Source: Streptomyces sp. A1277
GTDB lineage: Bacteria; Actinomycetota; Actinomycetes; Streptomycetales; Streptomycetaceae
Assembly: GCF_004795015.1 (NCBI RefSeq)
Contig: NZ_SSBI01000005.1
Coordinates: forward strand, 62,001 to 126,000
Direction of reading: 5' to 3'
DNA length: 64,000 bases
Shown here: piece by piece, positions 35,807 to 44,933 of the stretch
Layout: each line of letters starts with the position of its first letter
Numbering within the stretch: position 1 is the stretch's first letter
The notes under the pieces: generated by a model
Database searches by the model: none
Told to the model about the DNA's origin: nothing
What the model saw: only the letters and a program-made list of their open reading frames with translations
Translations under genes and position numbers: made by a program

Positions 35807-36057
35807 CGGACCTCCTCCGGGTGGTCAGGGGCCGCCGATTCGGTGACGACGACGTCGAAGTGGACGGTCAGCCCGGCCAGTTCGTCGGTCACGGTCTCCA
35901 TCAGCTCCTCGCGGCAGTGCGCGGTGGGGACGGTCCCGACGACGGTCACGGACGACCCGCGGTTCTCGATACGGATACCGAGATCGCCCGTCTCCTCCGC
36001 GGCGAGCCGCTCCTTCAGATGGGCGATGCGGTACTCGACATCGGCTGGGGTGTTCAT
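35803..36057 (-). CDS. Small BON-domain protein
   Basis: An 84-residue protein that is little more than one BON domain (alpha-beta-beta-alpha-beta: VEYRIAHLKERLAAEETGDLGIRIENRGSS, VTVVGTVPTAHCREELMETV). BON domains bind phospholipid or mediate association at the envelope, usually in exported proteins, but this one has no signal peptide. It overlaps its neighbours by ATGA on both sides, between a nucleotidyltransferase and a metallophosphoesterase. Confidence 0.75.
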   Translation of the reverse strand: MNTPADVEYRIAHLKERLAAEETGDLGIRIENRGSSVTVVGTVPTAHCREELMETVTDELAGLTVHFDVVVTESAAPDHPEEVR

Positions 36058-36728
36058 CGTGGTCCTCCTTGCGCGGCGATGACTCCGAGGCGTTCCAGCA
36101 GGTAGAGGAAGGTGTCGGGCATCGGTGAGTGGCCGTACTCGCGGCGCAGGGCCGGCCAGTCGACCCGCTCGCGCAATTGCCTGGCGATCGGCAGGACGGC
36201 GCCGAAGTCGCAGTGGTGCTCGGAGAAGGCGGCCAGCAGCGACCGCATCAGATCGGTCGGCGTCAGCACCGGCATGTGCACCGAGTCCACGGGGAGGTCC
36301 ACGGCCCGGCCGAGCAGTTCCGGGGTGACGGGCTCATTGGCCACTTCGAGGATGAGGTCGATGTCCTGGCCGAGGCACTTGGCCTTGAGCAGCCAGTCCT
36401 CGGGCGGCGCGAACACCGGCAGCCCGGCCTCTTCCAGGGTGGCCGCGACCGCTTCCGCGTCCTCGGGCCGGACGCAGAAGTCCGCGTCGTGCTGGAGGTT
36501 GCCGGCCCCGCCGTGCGCGTAGACGGCGACACTGCCGGCCAGGGCGAAGGCGTGCCCGCCCCGTTTGAGGATGGCCGCGAGCTGCTTGGTGGCCTCAAGG
36601 ATGGCCTGGTTCAGGTCGGGCGGGAGCTCCCCGGCGCGGACCTCGTGGTGCGGCGCCCCGCCGGCCGGGCGCAGCCGGGCGACCGACTCGCGGCTGTCGG
36701 GAGTGGGGCCCTTCGCGTTCCGCGTCAC
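36054..36728 (-). CDS. Nucleotidyltransferase-fold protein
   Basis: A 224-residue protein with the minimal nucleotidyltransferase core: ALAGSVAVYAHGG followed by HDADFCV, the G-S-x(n)-D-x-D pattern of the pol-beta superfamily, near residues 62-84. The third acid may be in DIDLIL near 122. The C-terminal half is helical with two histidines (SEHHCDFG). Such proteins often handle tRNA, antibiotics or toxin partners. The GTG at 36728 has GGAG about 6 nt upstream. First gene of an overlapping operon with BON and metallophosphoesterase genes; function unknown. Confidence 0.8.
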   Translation of the reverse strand: MTRNAKGPTPDSRESVARLRPAGGAPHHEVRAGELPPDLNQAILEATKQLAAILKRGGHAFALAGSVAVYAHGGAGNLQHDADFCVRPEDAEAVAATLEEAGLPVFAPPEDWLLKAKCLGQDIDLILEVANEPVTPELLGRAVDLPVDSVHMPVLTPTDLMRSLLAAFSEHHCDFGAVLPIARQLRERVDWPALRREYGHSPMPDTFLYLLERLGVIAAQGGPR

Positions 36729-36908
36729 CTGCTGCTCCGTTTCCGGACGCCGGCTGCTGGACTGGTCACGATGTGTCCCTGTATACCGCAGGGACCGCGG
36801 TGCCACCTCTTCGCCGGGTTCGGCCCCGCCCGCCGGGGCGGCCGAACGGCCCGCACATCCGTCGCGGTGGGCGGGCGAATCAGGCGGCGATCGGGGAACG
36901 TGGAGCGT

Positions 36909-37154
36909 ATGACCCCTTCGCAGACCCCGGAGCCCGATCCGGAACCCCGTGACACCACCGGCCTGGAACCCGGCGGGGGTGTCCCGCCGGGCGAGACCCC
37001 GCCCGCCGAGGGCGGCATGTCGGAGACGGGGCCCCAGGACACCACCTACAACCCGCCCAAGGGCTGGTCGAAGGCCCCGATGGCGCTGATCATCGGGCTG
37101 GCGCTGGTCATCGCGGCGTTCTTCCTGGTCTACGCGATCATCCTGCTGCTCTGA
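36909..37154 (+). CDS. DUF6480-like small membrane protein
   Basis: An 81-residue protein: an acidic Pro/Gly-rich N-terminal half (GLEPGGGVPPGETPPAEGGMSETGPQ in outline) and a C-terminal transmembrane helix (MALIIGLALVIAAFFLVYAIILLL in outline, residues 58-80). This matches the DUF6480 proteins of Streptomyces. Divergent from the nucleotidyltransferase operon across a 180-bp spacer. Function unknown. Confidence 0.75.
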   Translation: MTPSQTPEPDPEPRDTTGLEPGGGVPPGETPPAEGGMSETGPQDTTYNPPKGWSKAPMALIIGLALVIAAFFLVYAIILLL

Positions 37155-37155
37155 C

Positions 37156-37224
37156 GCGCGGGGGAGCGGCGACCTCCGAGGCGCGGAGGCAGCGACCTCC
37201 ATGGCGCGGGGGAGCGGCGACCCG
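37156..37224. repeat. Three imperfect 23-25 bp direct repeats upstream of catalase
   Basis: Units begin at 37156, 37181 and 37204 with GCGCGGGGGAGCGGCGACC or a close variant. They fill the spacer between DUF6480 and the catalase promoter. No gene is present. Confidence 0.6.
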
Positions 37225-37357
37225 AACAGCCGAACCGCAGGGGCAGACGGGCCGACGGCGTCCGCCCGCACGGACCGCTCCACCCGGCCGGGTGCGCAAA
37301 CCTCGCATAGCTTGGTGAACCGGAGCATACGTACACGGTTCGAAGGAGTCGACGCAC

Positions 37358-39016
37358 GTGACGGACGTATCGAGCAGGGGCCCCGCCGCCGGTGACGAAG
37401 GCGAGACGCTCACCAACCGGCAGGGCCATCCCGTCTACGACAACCAGAACCAGCGCACCGTCGGCGCCCGCGGCCCGGCCACGCTGGAGAACTACCAGTT
37501 CCTGGAGAAGATCAGCCACTTCGACCGCGAGCGCATCCCCGAGCGTGTCGTCCACGCCCGCGGCGTGACCGCGTACGGCTACTTCGAGGCGTACGGAGCC
37601 TTCGGCGACGAGCCCATCAGCCGCTTCACCCGCGCCAAGCTCTTCCAGGAGCGCGGCAAGCGTACGGACGTGGCCGTGCGCTTCTCGACCGTCATCGGCG
37701 GCCGCGACTCGTCCGAGGCCGCCCGCGACCCGCGCGGCTTCGCGGTGAAGTTCTACACCGAGGACGGCAACTGGGACCTCGTCGGCAACAACCTGGGGAT
37801 CTTCTTCATCCGGGACGCGATCAAGTTCCCCGACGTCATCCACGCGCTCAAGCCGGACCCCGTCACGTTCGAGCAGCAGCCCAGGCGCATCTTCGACTTC
37901 ATGTCGCAGACCCCCGAGTCCATGCACATGCTGGTCAACCTGTTCAGCCCGCGCGGCATCCCGGCGGACTACCGCCACATGCAGGGCTTCGGCGTCAACA
38001 CGTACAAGTGGGTCAACGCCGAGGGTGAGTCCTTCCTGGTCAAGTACCACTGGATGCCCAAGGCCGGCGTCCGCAGCATGACGGAGGAGGACGCCGCCAA
38101 CGTCCAGGCGGACAGCCTCGGCCACGCGACCAAGGACCTGTACGAGGCGGTCGCGCGCGGCGACCACCCGGAGTGGGAACTGCTCGTCCAGCTGATGGAC
38201 GACCACGACCACCCCGAGCTGGACTTCGACCCGCTCGACGACACCAAGACCTGGCCCGAGCAGCAGTTCCCGCCCAGGACGGTCGGCCGGATGGTGCTCG
38301 ACCGGATGCCGGAGAACTACTTCGCGGAGAACGACCAGATCTCCTTCGGCACCGGTGTGCTGGTGGACGGGCTCGACTTCTCCGACGACAAGATGCTGGT
38401 CGGCCGCACCTTCTCCTACAGCGACACCCAGCGCTACCGCGTCGGCCCCAACTACCTGCAACTGCCGGTCAACCGGCCCAAGAACGCCGAGGTGCGCACC
38501 AACCAGCGCGACGGCCAGATGGCGTACCACATCGACGGCGGCGGCGAGAGCCCCATCGTCAACTACGAGCCGTCCATCACCGGCGGCCTGCGGGAGGCGC
38601 AGTACCCCACGCACGACGAGGTGGGTCCGGAGGTACGCGGCAGGCTCACGCGCAAGCGCATCCCGCGCACCAACGACTACCTCCAGGCGGGGCAGCGCTA
38701 CCTCCTGATGGAGCAGTGGGAGCGGGACGACCTCGTCCACAACTTCATCGACCTGCTCTCCCAGTGCGACCGGCAGGTCCAGGAGCGGATGGTCTGGCAC
38801 TTCCTGCTCGTGGAGAACGAGCTGGGCCTCAAGGTCGGCGAGGGCCTCGGCATCGGCGCACAGGACGTCAAGGGCCTGGAGCCGCTGGCCGGCCAGGACC
38901 TGACCGACGAGGACCGGCAGCGGCTCTCCCGCCTGGGTGACAACCCTCCGCGCGATGTCACCGGACTGACGATGACCCACTGCGTCCCCGACGAGCGGCA
39001 CGTGGTCACGCGCTGA
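37358..39016 (+). CDS. Monofunctional haem catalase
   Basis: A 552-residue catalase that disproportionates hydrogen peroxide. Visible are the active-site region [15 protein letters not shown] with the distal His (about residue 67), the distal Asn region [20 protein letters not shown] near 140, and the proximal haem-Tyr motif [16 protein letters not shown] near 347. About 45 extra residues follow the usual end and look disordered. A GTG start with GAAGGAG about 9 nt upstream. Monocistronic; no Fur-like gene adjoins, so regulation cannot be inferred from context. Confidence 0.95.
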   Translation: MTDVSSRGPAAGDEGETLTNRQGHPVYDNQNQRTVGARGPATLENYQFLEKISHFDRERIPERVVHARGVTAYGYFEAYGAFGDEPISRFTRAKLFQERGKRTDVAVRFSTVIGGRDSSEAARDPRGFAVKFYTEDGNWDLVGNNLGIFFIRDAIKFPDVIHALKPDPVTFEQQPRRIFDFMSQTPESMHMLVNLFSPRGIPADYRHMQGFGVNTYKWVNAEGESFLVKYHWMPKAGVRSMTEEDAANVQADSLGHATKDLYEAVARGDHPEWELLVQLMDDHDHPELDFDPLDDTKTWPEQQFPPRTVGRMVLDRMPENYFAENDQISFGTGVLVDGLDFSDDKMLVGRTFSYSDTQRYRVGPNYLQLPVNRPKNAEVRTNQRDGQMAYHIDGGGESPIVNYEPSITGGLREAQYPTHDEVGPEVRGRLTRKRIPRTNDYLQAGQRYLLMEQWERDDLVHNFIDLLSQCDRQVQERMVWHFLLVENELGLKVGEGLGIGAQDVKGLEPLAGQDLTDEDRQRLSRLGDNPPRDVTGLTMTHCVPDERHVVTR

Positions 39017-39032
39017 CACACCCGGTCACGTC

Positions 39033-39062
39033 CGGTCCCCCGTGGTTCATCGCGGGGGACCG
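39033..39062 (+). terminator. Catalase terminator
   Basis: A 10-bp stem CGGTCCCCCG and its complement with a 10-nt loop, 17 bp after the catalase stop. Confidence 0.7.
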
Positions 39063-39194
39063 TCGTCGTCGTGCCCGGCGACCGCGATGTCCTCGGGAGC
39101 GACGTGTGTCCGAGGTGTTGCCGAACCCGTGGTAATCCTGGCGGAGAGCTGACCGGGCCCGCGACTCGTTGTAAGCTGGGGAAACAGCACTTGA

Positions 39195-39210
39195 CCTGCA
39201 AAAACGCAGG
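39195..39210 (+). promoter_or_regulatory. Small leader hairpin upstream of panD
   Basis: CCTGC-AAAAAC-GCAGG forms a short stem with an A-rich loop 27 nt before the panD start, just after a TTGACC. It may be a 5' leader structure or only a chance stem. No known riboswitch consensus is recognised. Confidence 0.3.
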
Positions 39211-39237
39211 CAGGAAGCCTAGCCCGGGAGTAGCTCG

Positions 39238-39663
39238 ATGCTGCGCACCATGTTCAAGTCCAAGATTCACCGTGCCACCGTGACCCAGGCCGACCTGCAC
39301 TATGTCGGTTCTGTCACGGTCGATGCCGAGCTCATGGAGGCCGCGGACCTGCTGCCCGGCGAGCTCGTCCACATCGTGGACATCGACAACGGCGCCCGCC
39401 TGGAGACGTACGTGATCGAGGGGGAGCGCGGCTCCGGGGTGATCGGGATCAATGGTGCCGCCGCGCACCTCGTGCACCCGGGTGACCTGGTCATCCTCAT
39501 CAGCTACGCGCAGGTCGAGGATGCCGAGGCGCGGAGCCTCGTTCCGCGTATCGTGCACGTCGACGCGGACAACCGCATCGTCGCACTCGGTGCCGACGCC
39601 TCCGCGCCCGTGCCGGGCAGTGACACCGAGCGCAGCCCGCACGCGGTGCCCGCGGCGCGCTGA
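39238..39663 (+). CDS. panD: Aspartate 1-decarboxylase
   Basis: A 141-residue PanD proenzyme that makes beta-alanine for pantothenate and CoA. The self-cleavage site is intact as YVGSVTVD (Gly24-Ser25), producing the pyruvoyl group. [21 protein letters not shown] at the start holds the catalytic Lys9, and [17 protein letters not shown] near 73 is typical. About 14 extra residues extend the C-terminus compared with E. coli. A following acetyltransferase could be a PanD-maturation analogue, but its family is common and the link is only positional. Confidence 0.97.
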   Translation: MLRTMFKSKIHRATVTQADLHYVGSVTVDAELMEAADLLPGELVHIVDIDNGARLETYVIEGERGSGVIGINGAAAHLVHPGDLVILISYAQVEDAEARSLVPRIVHVDADNRIVALGADASAPVPGSDTERSPHAVPAAR

Positions 39664-39695
39664 AGCGTCTCGTCCGGCTAGGGAGCGACCCCGCC

Positions 39696-40049
39696 GTGGC
39701 AGAGCAGACCGGGCCCGAGATCCGTGACGACCGGGCGGCGGGCAGGCTGCCGGCGTACGAGGACGGCGAGGCCGTCGGGGTCATCGCGTACTTCGTGCTG
39801 GACGGGGGGCCCGCCGGGCTCGTCGCCGTGCACACGGTCGTCGAGCCCGGGCACGAGGGCAAGGGCATCGGAGGCGCCCTGGTCAGGGAGTTCTACGCCA
39901 TGGCGGGCCGCGAGGGCGTGCCCGTCGTTCCGCTGTGCTCGTACGCCGCCGAGTGGGCCTCGCACCATCCCGAGGAGGCCCCCGAGGCGCCGGCCGAGCT
40001 GGTGGGGCGGGCGAAGGTGCAGCTCGCCTCGCACCCCGAGCTGTACTGA
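39696..40049 (+). CDS. Small GNAT-related N-acetyltransferase (YidJ/YjdJ-like)
   Basis: A 117-residue single-domain protein of the Gcn5-related N-acetyltransferase type with the short YjdJ-like form. The acetyl-CoA loop is VEPGHEGKGIGGALVREFYAMA near residue 50, followed by VVPLCSYAAEWASHHPE. The GTG at 39696 starts 33 nt after panD. Relatives acetylate small molecules or are of unknown activity. It could be co-transcribed with panD and the racemase-like gene that follows after 23 bp. Confidence 0.85.
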   Translation: MAEQTGPEIRDDRAAGRLPAYEDGEAVGVIAYFVLDGGPAGLVAVHTVVEPGHEGKGIGGALVREFYAMAGREGVPVVPLCSYAAEWASHHPEEAPEAPAELVGRAKVQLASHPELY

Positions 40050-40072
40050 CGGCGGGGACGGCGGGGACGGAC

Positions 40073-40720
40073 GTGTCGTCGGTGACGCTCGCGCTGCTGC
40101 ACACCTCGCCGGTCCACGTCCCGGTCTTCGACGCCCTGCGCGACGCCGACCACCCGGGGCTCGTCCTGCGCCATGTCGTGCGCGAGGAACTGCTCACCCG
40201 CGCCGGGGCCCTGGGGCCCGAGGCGGTGGCGGACGAGGTGGAGGCGCTGGTAGCGGAGGCGGTCGCCGCGGGGGCGGACGCCGTGCTCTGCACCTGTTCG
40301 ACCATCGGGGCGGTGGCGGAGGGCGCCGGGGTGGCGCTCGGCGTCCCGGTCCTGCGGGTCGACCGGCCGATGGCGGCGACCGCCGTCCGGGCGGGACGGG
40401 TCACCGTCCTCGCCACCCTCGCCTCCACGCTGGAGCCGACCCGCGCGCTGCTCGCCGAGGAGGCGGCCGGGGCCGGCCTGCCCGCGGCGGATGTGCGCAC
40501 CGTGCTGGTGGCGGGCGCCTGGGAGCGCTTCGCGGCCGGTGACGGGGAGGGATGCCTGGACCTCGTGGCCGCCGCGGCCGACGCGGTGACGGACGCCGAT
40601 GTGATCGTGCTCGCGCAGGGATCCATGGCCGGCGCGGTCGACCGTACGGCGACCCGCGTCCCGGTGCTGTCCAGCCCGCGCCCCGGGCTGGCCGCCGGGG
40701 TGGCGGCGGCCGGGCGCTGA
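40073..40720 (+). CDS. Asp/Glu/hydantoin racemase-superfamily protein
   Basis: A 215-residue protein with the racemase two-domain fold. The first catalytic Cys is in VLCTCSTIGAVAEG near residue 67. At the second position the usual Cys motif is replaced by VIVLAQGSMAGAV near 180, so a true two-base racemase mechanism is unlikely; arylmalonate decarboxylase-like or maleate isomerase-like chemistry is conceivable. The GTG start follows GGGGACGG. Function and substrate unknown. Confidence 0.8.
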   Translation: MSSVTLALLHTSPVHVPVFDALRDADHPGLVLRHVVREELLTRAGALGPEAVADEVEALVAEAVAAGADAVLCTCSTIGAVAEGAGVALGVPVLRVDRPMAATAVRAGRVTVLATLASTLEPTRALLAEEAAGAGLPAADVRTVLVAGAWERFAAGDGEGCLDLVAAAADAVTDADVIVLAQGSMAGAVDRTATRVPVLSSPRPGLAAGVAAAGR

Positions 40721-40826
40721 GCCGGCGGGACCGGCCCCTGGTCCGTACGTATGGGCTCGGCGGGCGAGGGAAGCCGCTCCGGGAGACGGTGGAAGAGATC
40801 CACCCCCGACCGTTCGGAGGCCCGAG

Positions 40827-41051
40827 ATGACTCATCCGTTCCCCGACCCCGTACCGCCGGCGCCCACCCCCGGGCCGATTCCGGGCCCGCCGCAGCCGTT
40901 GCCCGAGCCGACGCCGCCCTCGCCGGGGCCCGAACCGACGCCGCCTACGCCGACACCGCCGGGACCGGCGCCTGACCCGATCCCGCAGCCGCCCGGGCCG
41001 GACCCCGAGCCGGTGCCGCCGCCCGAGCCGGAGCCGTCACCCGTCGGCTGA
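40827..41051 (+). CDS. Proline-rich small protein (hypothetical)
   Basis: A 74-residue frame, almost half proline, with PEPTPP and PGPEPTPP repeats and no signal peptide or membrane helix. GGAGG is 6 nt before the ATG, which supports translation. GC-rich chance frames can look like this, so confidence is limited. No function can be assigned. Confidence 0.45.
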   Translation: MTHPFPDPVPPAPTPGPIPGPPQPLPEPTPPSPGPEPTPPTPTPPGPAPDPIPQPPGPDPEPVPPPEPEPSPVG

Positions 41052-41065
41052 CCGGCGACGGCCGG

Positions 41066-41509
41066 TCAGCCGGTGGCCAGCACCGCGTTGGCCCGCGCGG
41101 TCACCTCGGTCAGCACCCGGCCCGCCGTGGCCAGGTCCTCGGCCGGCAGGTCCGCGTACAGGGCGGCCGTGGCACGGGCGACGCCGGTCCTGTGGTCTCG
41201 TTCCAGCGCTTCGCCCGCGGCGGTGAGGGCCGGCAGGGGCCGGTCGCCGGGCTGCTCCTCCAGCAGCCCGGCCGACGTCAGCTCCGACAGGGTCTGCTCC
41301 ACCACCGACACGTCCAGCTTCACGGCGCCGGTCATGCGCTCGACGAGTTGCCGGCGCTCGATGGTTCCGCCCTTGTCGGCTGTGGCGGTCAGTGCCACGG
41401 ACTGGTGAAAGGTGGTCCCGGTGGTGGCGAGCAGCCGTTCCAGGACGGCCCGGGTGGCGTAGTGGGCCATGCCGATGATCTGGCCGTTGACAGGGATCGC
41501 GGTAGTCAT
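41066..41509 (-). CDS. MarR-like winged-helix regulator
   Basis: A 147-residue protein of MarR size. Residues about 15-100 read as a winged helix (YATRAVLERLLATTGTTFHQSVALTA, then VVEQTLSELTSAGLLEEQPGDRPLPALTAAGEALE with the beta-wing) and helical dimerisation ends follow. CAAGGAG precedes the ATG. A truncated coding tail ends just upstream, so this may have been the second gene of a former pair. Target genes unknown. Confidence 0.78.
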   Translation of the reverse strand: MTTAIPVNGQIIGMAHYATRAVLERLLATTGTTFHQSVALTATADKGGTIERRQLVERMTGAVKLDVSVVEQTLSELTSAGLLEEQPGDRPLPALTAAGEALERDHRTGVARATAALYADLPAEDLATAGRVLTEVTARANAVLATG

Positions 41510-41511
41510 GG

Positions 41512-41668
41512 TTACTCCTTGGTAGGGCCGTCGACTGCGGGGACCGGCACGTCGAGCAGTGCTGTCAGTGCCCCGGTGAACGCCTCGGTGCCGGGGCCGT
41601 CGAGACCGCCCAGGGGCTCCAAAGCCGCCGCCCCGAGCGCCTGCCACGTGGCCCTCGGCCCCCCCGCG
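41512..41668 (-). pseudogene. C-terminal remnant of an unidentified gene
   Basis: The minus-strand frame reads as a plausible protein tail (RATWQALGAAALEPLGGL, then FTGALTALLDVPVPAVDG and a TAA at 41512-41514) with no start codon or N-terminus; it abuts the stop of the PLP decarboxylase. Its codon use is coding-like. It may be the end of a second MarR-type regulator; identity is not certain. Confidence 0.35.
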
Positions 41669-43060
41669 TCAGTCGTGCAGACCGAGCAGCGCGTCCGCGT
41701 GGGCGAGGCCGCTCTCGGCGGAGACCGAGTCCAGTGACTGGGCGTCGCGCACCGGCGCGAAGCGGACCACCGGCTCCTCCTGCCCGGCCGTCGCGGTCAC
41801 GTCGAACCCGTACACCGCCGGGCGCGGCAGGCTGTTGTACGACCACGGCGTGGAGAAGTAGTACGCGCCCGTGTCGTACAGCACCACGAAGTCGCCGGCC
41901 CGCAGTTCCGGCAGCTCCCTGGCGTGCGCGACGACATCTCCCGCGAAGCAGCACGGGCCGGCGATGTCCTGGACCAGCGCGGGCGCGTCCTTGGGCCGCC
42001 CCTCGGCGTCGAACGCGCCGACCCGCAGCGGCCATGCCTCCGGCATGAAGACGGTACGGGTGGCGGTCTGGGCGCCCGCGTGGGTGAGCGCTATGCGGCG
42101 GCCGCCCGCGTCCTTCGTGTACTCGACCAGCGCGCCGATGAACCCGTTCTTCGCGAGCAGCGAGCGGCCGAACTCGGTGACCAGTTCGTACCGGCCGTCG
42201 AAGAGCCCGGGCACGGCCGCCCGCAGGGCCCCCGCGTAGGCGGCGAAGCTGGGGCGGACCTCGTCGTCGGCGAAGTTGACCGGGAGACCGCCGCCGATGT
42301 CGAGACCGGTGATCTGCCGGCGGCCGACCGCGTCGTTGATTTCCTCGGCCAGCCGGTACGTCTCGGCGATCCCGGCCGCGATCAGCTCCAGCGAGCAGCC
42401 CTGCGAGCCGACATGCGCGTGCAGCCGGGTCAGCCAGGGATGCGCGGCGAACGTCTTCACGACCTGCTCGCGCGCGCCGGGGTCGCGCAGCGCCACGCCG
42501 AACTTCGACGTGGCCGTGGCCGTGCTCATCGCGCCGATGGAGCCGCCGCCCACCTGCGGGTTCACCCGGAGACCGATGGCGGACACCGCGTCGGACGGGC
42601 GCAGCGAAGCGATCCGGTCCACCTCGTCGAGGTTGTCGGCGTTGATCGCCACGCCGACCGCCAGGGCGCGGCGGATCTCGTCCCGGGTCTTGGCGGGGGA
42701 GTCCAGCACGATGTTCGACGGCGCGAACCCGGCGTCCAGAGCGAGTCGCAGCTCACCCGGGCTCGCGACCTCGCAGCCCATGCCGCACCGCGCGAGCAGC
42801 CGCAGCACGGGCACGAGCGAGGATGCCTTCGCGGCGAAGGTGTGCAGCACGGCGGGCACGCCGGGGAACGCCTCGTGCAGGGCGGCGACCGACGCGCGCA
42901 CCCCTTCGGTGTCGATGAATCCGGCGACCGGGCTGGACTCGCCGAGCAGGCCGGAGGCCACGGCGTGGCGGACCGCGGCCGCGACACGCGCGGACGGGGT
43001 CAGCGCCTGCGGGGCGGAGGCGGAGGGGGACAGGGCGGGAGGGGACCAAGGGAGGCTCAT
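41669..43060 (-). CDS. Type III PLP-dependent decarboxylase (diaminopimelate/ornithine decarboxylase family)
   Basis: A 463-residue fold-type III enzyme. The PLP lysine is in VLHTFAAKASSLVPVL near residue 58. The glycine-rich phosphate site is GLDIGGGLPVNF near 254, and CCFAGDVVAHARELPELRAGDFVVLYDTGAYYFS carries the C-terminal Cys/Tyr active-site elements. It should decarboxylate a basic or D-amino acid, but it is clearly not canonical LysA (no partner lysine genes). The ATG at 43060 has only a weak ribosome site. A PucR regulator is encoded 162 bp upstream in the same direction. Confidence 0.87.
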   Translation of the reverse strand: MSLPWSPPALSPSASAPQALTPSARVAAAVRHAVASGLLGESSPVAGFIDTEGVRASVAALHEAFPGVPAVLHTFAAKASSLVPVLRLLARCGMGCEVASPGELRLALDAGFAPSNIVLDSPAKTRDEIRRALAVGVAINADNLDEVDRIASLRPSDAVSAIGLRVNPQVGGGSIGAMSTATATSKFGVALRDPGAREQVVKTFAAHPWLTRLHAHVGSQGCSLELIAAGIAETYRLAEEINDAVGRRQITGLDIGGGLPVNFADDEVRPSFAAYAGALRAAVPGLFDGRYELVTEFGRSLLAKNGFIGALVEYTKDAGGRRIALTHAGAQTATRTVFMPEAWPLRVGAFDAEGRPKDAPALVQDIAGPCCFAGDVVAHARELPELRAGDFVVLYDTGAYYFSTPWSYNSLPRPAVYGFDVTATAGQEEPVVRFAPVRDAQSLDSVSAESGLAHADALLGLHD

Positions 43061-43126
43061 GGAGCCAGATTCGGTGATGGGTGCCCCCCAGGTCTCTGTC
43101 CAGGCAGACAACAATGGCGCGCGGCC

Positions 43127-43142
43127 TTGGCCGATCGGCCAA
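43127..43142. promoter_or_regulatory. 16-bp palindrome upstream of PLP decarboxylase
   Basis: TTGGCCGATCGGCCAA is a perfect palindrome between the PucR gene and the decarboxylase, 67 bp before the start. PucR-family activators often bind such sites; the link is positional. Confidence 0.5.
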
Positions 43143-43222
43143 CAGCTTGCGCGTAACCATTCCCGGCCGGTGATCGACGGTCGTGCGGGACCGCCCCCGG
43201 CCGGTAGGCGACAGACGGCAAC

Positions 43223-44863
43223 CTACCCGCTGAGGCGGACGGCGAGGGTGACCAGCAGCCTGGTGTCGGGGTCGTCCAGGTCCACGCCGAACCGCTCCCG
43301 GGCGCGCCGCAGCCGGTAGCGCAGCGTGTTGGGGTGGACGACCAGCCGGGCCGCCGCCCGGGTGATGTCGCCCGACGCGTCGAGATAGGCCGCCAGTGAA
43401 CGCACCAGCTCGCCGCCCGCCGCCACATCGGCCCGTACGAGGTCGTGCACGGGACCGTTCCCCGCCTCCCAGACCGGGCGGGCGGCGTCCATGACCCGGG
43501 CGATGTCCAGCGACGGACCGAGGCCCGCGGCATCCGCGCAGCGCCCCCGGACCACCCCCGCGCCCTCCGTACCCGCCTCCGCCCGCTCACGCAGCACCCG
43601 CACGATCAGCAGCGCCTCCTCGCACGAGGCCCGCACCCCCGCCGCGCCGGCGACCACCGGACCCGCGCCCGCCACCACCCCGGCACTCCCGGACGCCGCC
43701 TGGCCCGACAGCTCCCGGGCCAACGCGAGGGCGCCGCGCTCCGGCCCGGACTCGACCGGCAGCAGCACCAGCAGCCGGTCACCGTCGCGCAGCACCCGTA
43801 CCGATGGCCGGTAGGTGACCGCCTGGAGTGCGAGCACATCGAGCGTGCGGTCGCCGGGGGCCGGTGCGGCGGTGAGGCGTTCGGCGACCACGACCGCGCA
43901 CGCGGCGTCGGGGGACAGGCCGAGCGACCAGGCATGCGTGCGGGCGTCGCCGTCCCCGTACAGCAGGCCGCGCAACGCGAGTTCGCTACGGCGCGCGGCT
44001 CCGCTCTCGCGCAGCCGGTGCCGCACCAGCAGGGGAGCGGCGACGTCGGCGGCCCGGCGCAGGGCGTCCGCCGCTCCCGGGCGCAGGGGCCGGCCGTCGC
44101 CCGCCACCCAGATGGAGCCCAGTACCTCGAGGCCGCTGCGGACCGCGATGATCAGGCGCTCGGGGCTATCGGCGTCGGCGGCGCGGTGGATCACGTCCCG
44201 GGACGTCCACAGCGCCCGGAGCATGCCGCTGCGGCGCAGCTCCGCCACCCGCCACTGCGGCACCCGGCCGCCCAGGATGGTGGAGCGGCGCACCGCGTCG
44301 GCGTCCGGCCCGGTGGCGGAATGGGCCAGCACCCGCAGGCGCGTGTCCTCGATGGTGATCGAACCGCCGGTGTACTCGGCCACGGCCGCCGCGAGGGCGG
44401 ACAGGCTCTCCGCGCCGCCTGCCGCCGCCTGCCCCGGGCCTCCGTCGTCCCGGCCCGCCCGCGCGCAGGCCAGCGCGGAACGCAGCAGCGCGGCGGTGTC
44501 CGTCCAGTCGGCCCACTCCGCGCGGGTGAGCAGGGCGACCCCCGCCTCCTCGGCCGCGGCGAGCACCTGCGGCGCGGCGGCCACCCCCTCCACCTCGCGC
44601 AGCACCACACCGGACGCGCCGCGGTGCGCCGCCGCGCGCACCGGTTCGGCGGCGTCGGGGGATGCGGAGGGCGGGCCGGTCAGCAGCACCAGGCAGCCGT
44701 CGAGCGGCCGGGCGGGGCCCTCGTCGCCCACGGCCACGCCCCGTACGCCGACATCGTGCCCGGCCGGTGCCAGCAGCAGCCGCAGGCTCCCGCCGTCGTC
44801 GAAGGCGAGGATCTCGCGCAGCGCCACCGAGGGCTGCGGTGAGGCGGACGCTCGGCTCGTCAT
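43223..44863 (-). CDS. PucR-family transcriptional regulator
   Basis: A 546-residue regulator. An N-terminal PucR-type domain (residues 12-140) is followed by a GGDEF-like/GAF-like middle (about 150-400) and a C-terminal helix-turn-helix (DASGDITRAAARLVVHPNTLRYRLRRARERFG near 500-530), the PucR HTH_30 signature. Such proteins activate purine, amine or amino-acid catabolism. Placement before the PLP decarboxylase suggests that enzyme is its target, with the palindrome at 43127 as the site. Confidence 0.9.
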   Translation of the reverse strand: MTSRASASPQPSVALREILAFDDGGSLRLLLAPAGHDVGVRGVAVGDEGPARPLDGCLVLLTGPPSASPDAAEPVRAAAHRGASGVVLREVEGVAAAPQVLAAAEEAGVALLTRAEWADWTDTAALLRSALACARAGRDDGGPGQAAAGGAESLSALAAAVAEYTGGSITIEDTRLRVLAHSATGPDADAVRRSTILGGRVPQWRVAELRRSGMLRALWTSRDVIHRAADADSPERLIIAVRSGLEVLGSIWVAGDGRPLRPGAADALRRAADVAAPLLVRHRLRESGAARRSELALRGLLYGDGDARTHAWSLGLSPDAACAVVVAERLTAAPAPGDRTLDVLALQAVTYRPSVRVLRDGDRLLVLLPVESGPERGALALARELSGQAASGSAGVVAGAGPVVAGAAGVRASCEEALLIVRVLRERAEAGTEGAGVVRGRCADAAGLGPSLDIARVMDAARPVWEAGNGPVHDLVRADVAAGGELVRSLAAYLDASGDITRAAARLVVHPNTLRYRLRRARERFGVDLDDPDTRLLVTLAVRLSG

Positions 44864-44895
44864 GGCAGCCGAGCATACGAGCGCGCCGGGAGGCG

Positions 44896-44924
44896 GGAGG
44901 GGCCCTTGCGAGTCCGGCCCCTCC
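44896..44924 (-). terminator. Terminator after mgtC-like gene
   Basis: GGAGGGGCC and its complement form a 9-bp stem just downstream of the MgtC stop (minus strand). Confidence 0.6.
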
Positions 44925-44933
44925 TGACTCGTC

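Noticed and set aside
39195..39210. panD leader considered as a riboswitch
   Set aside because: Only one 5-bp stem is visible and no known class fits, so it is listed only as a weak leader hairpin.
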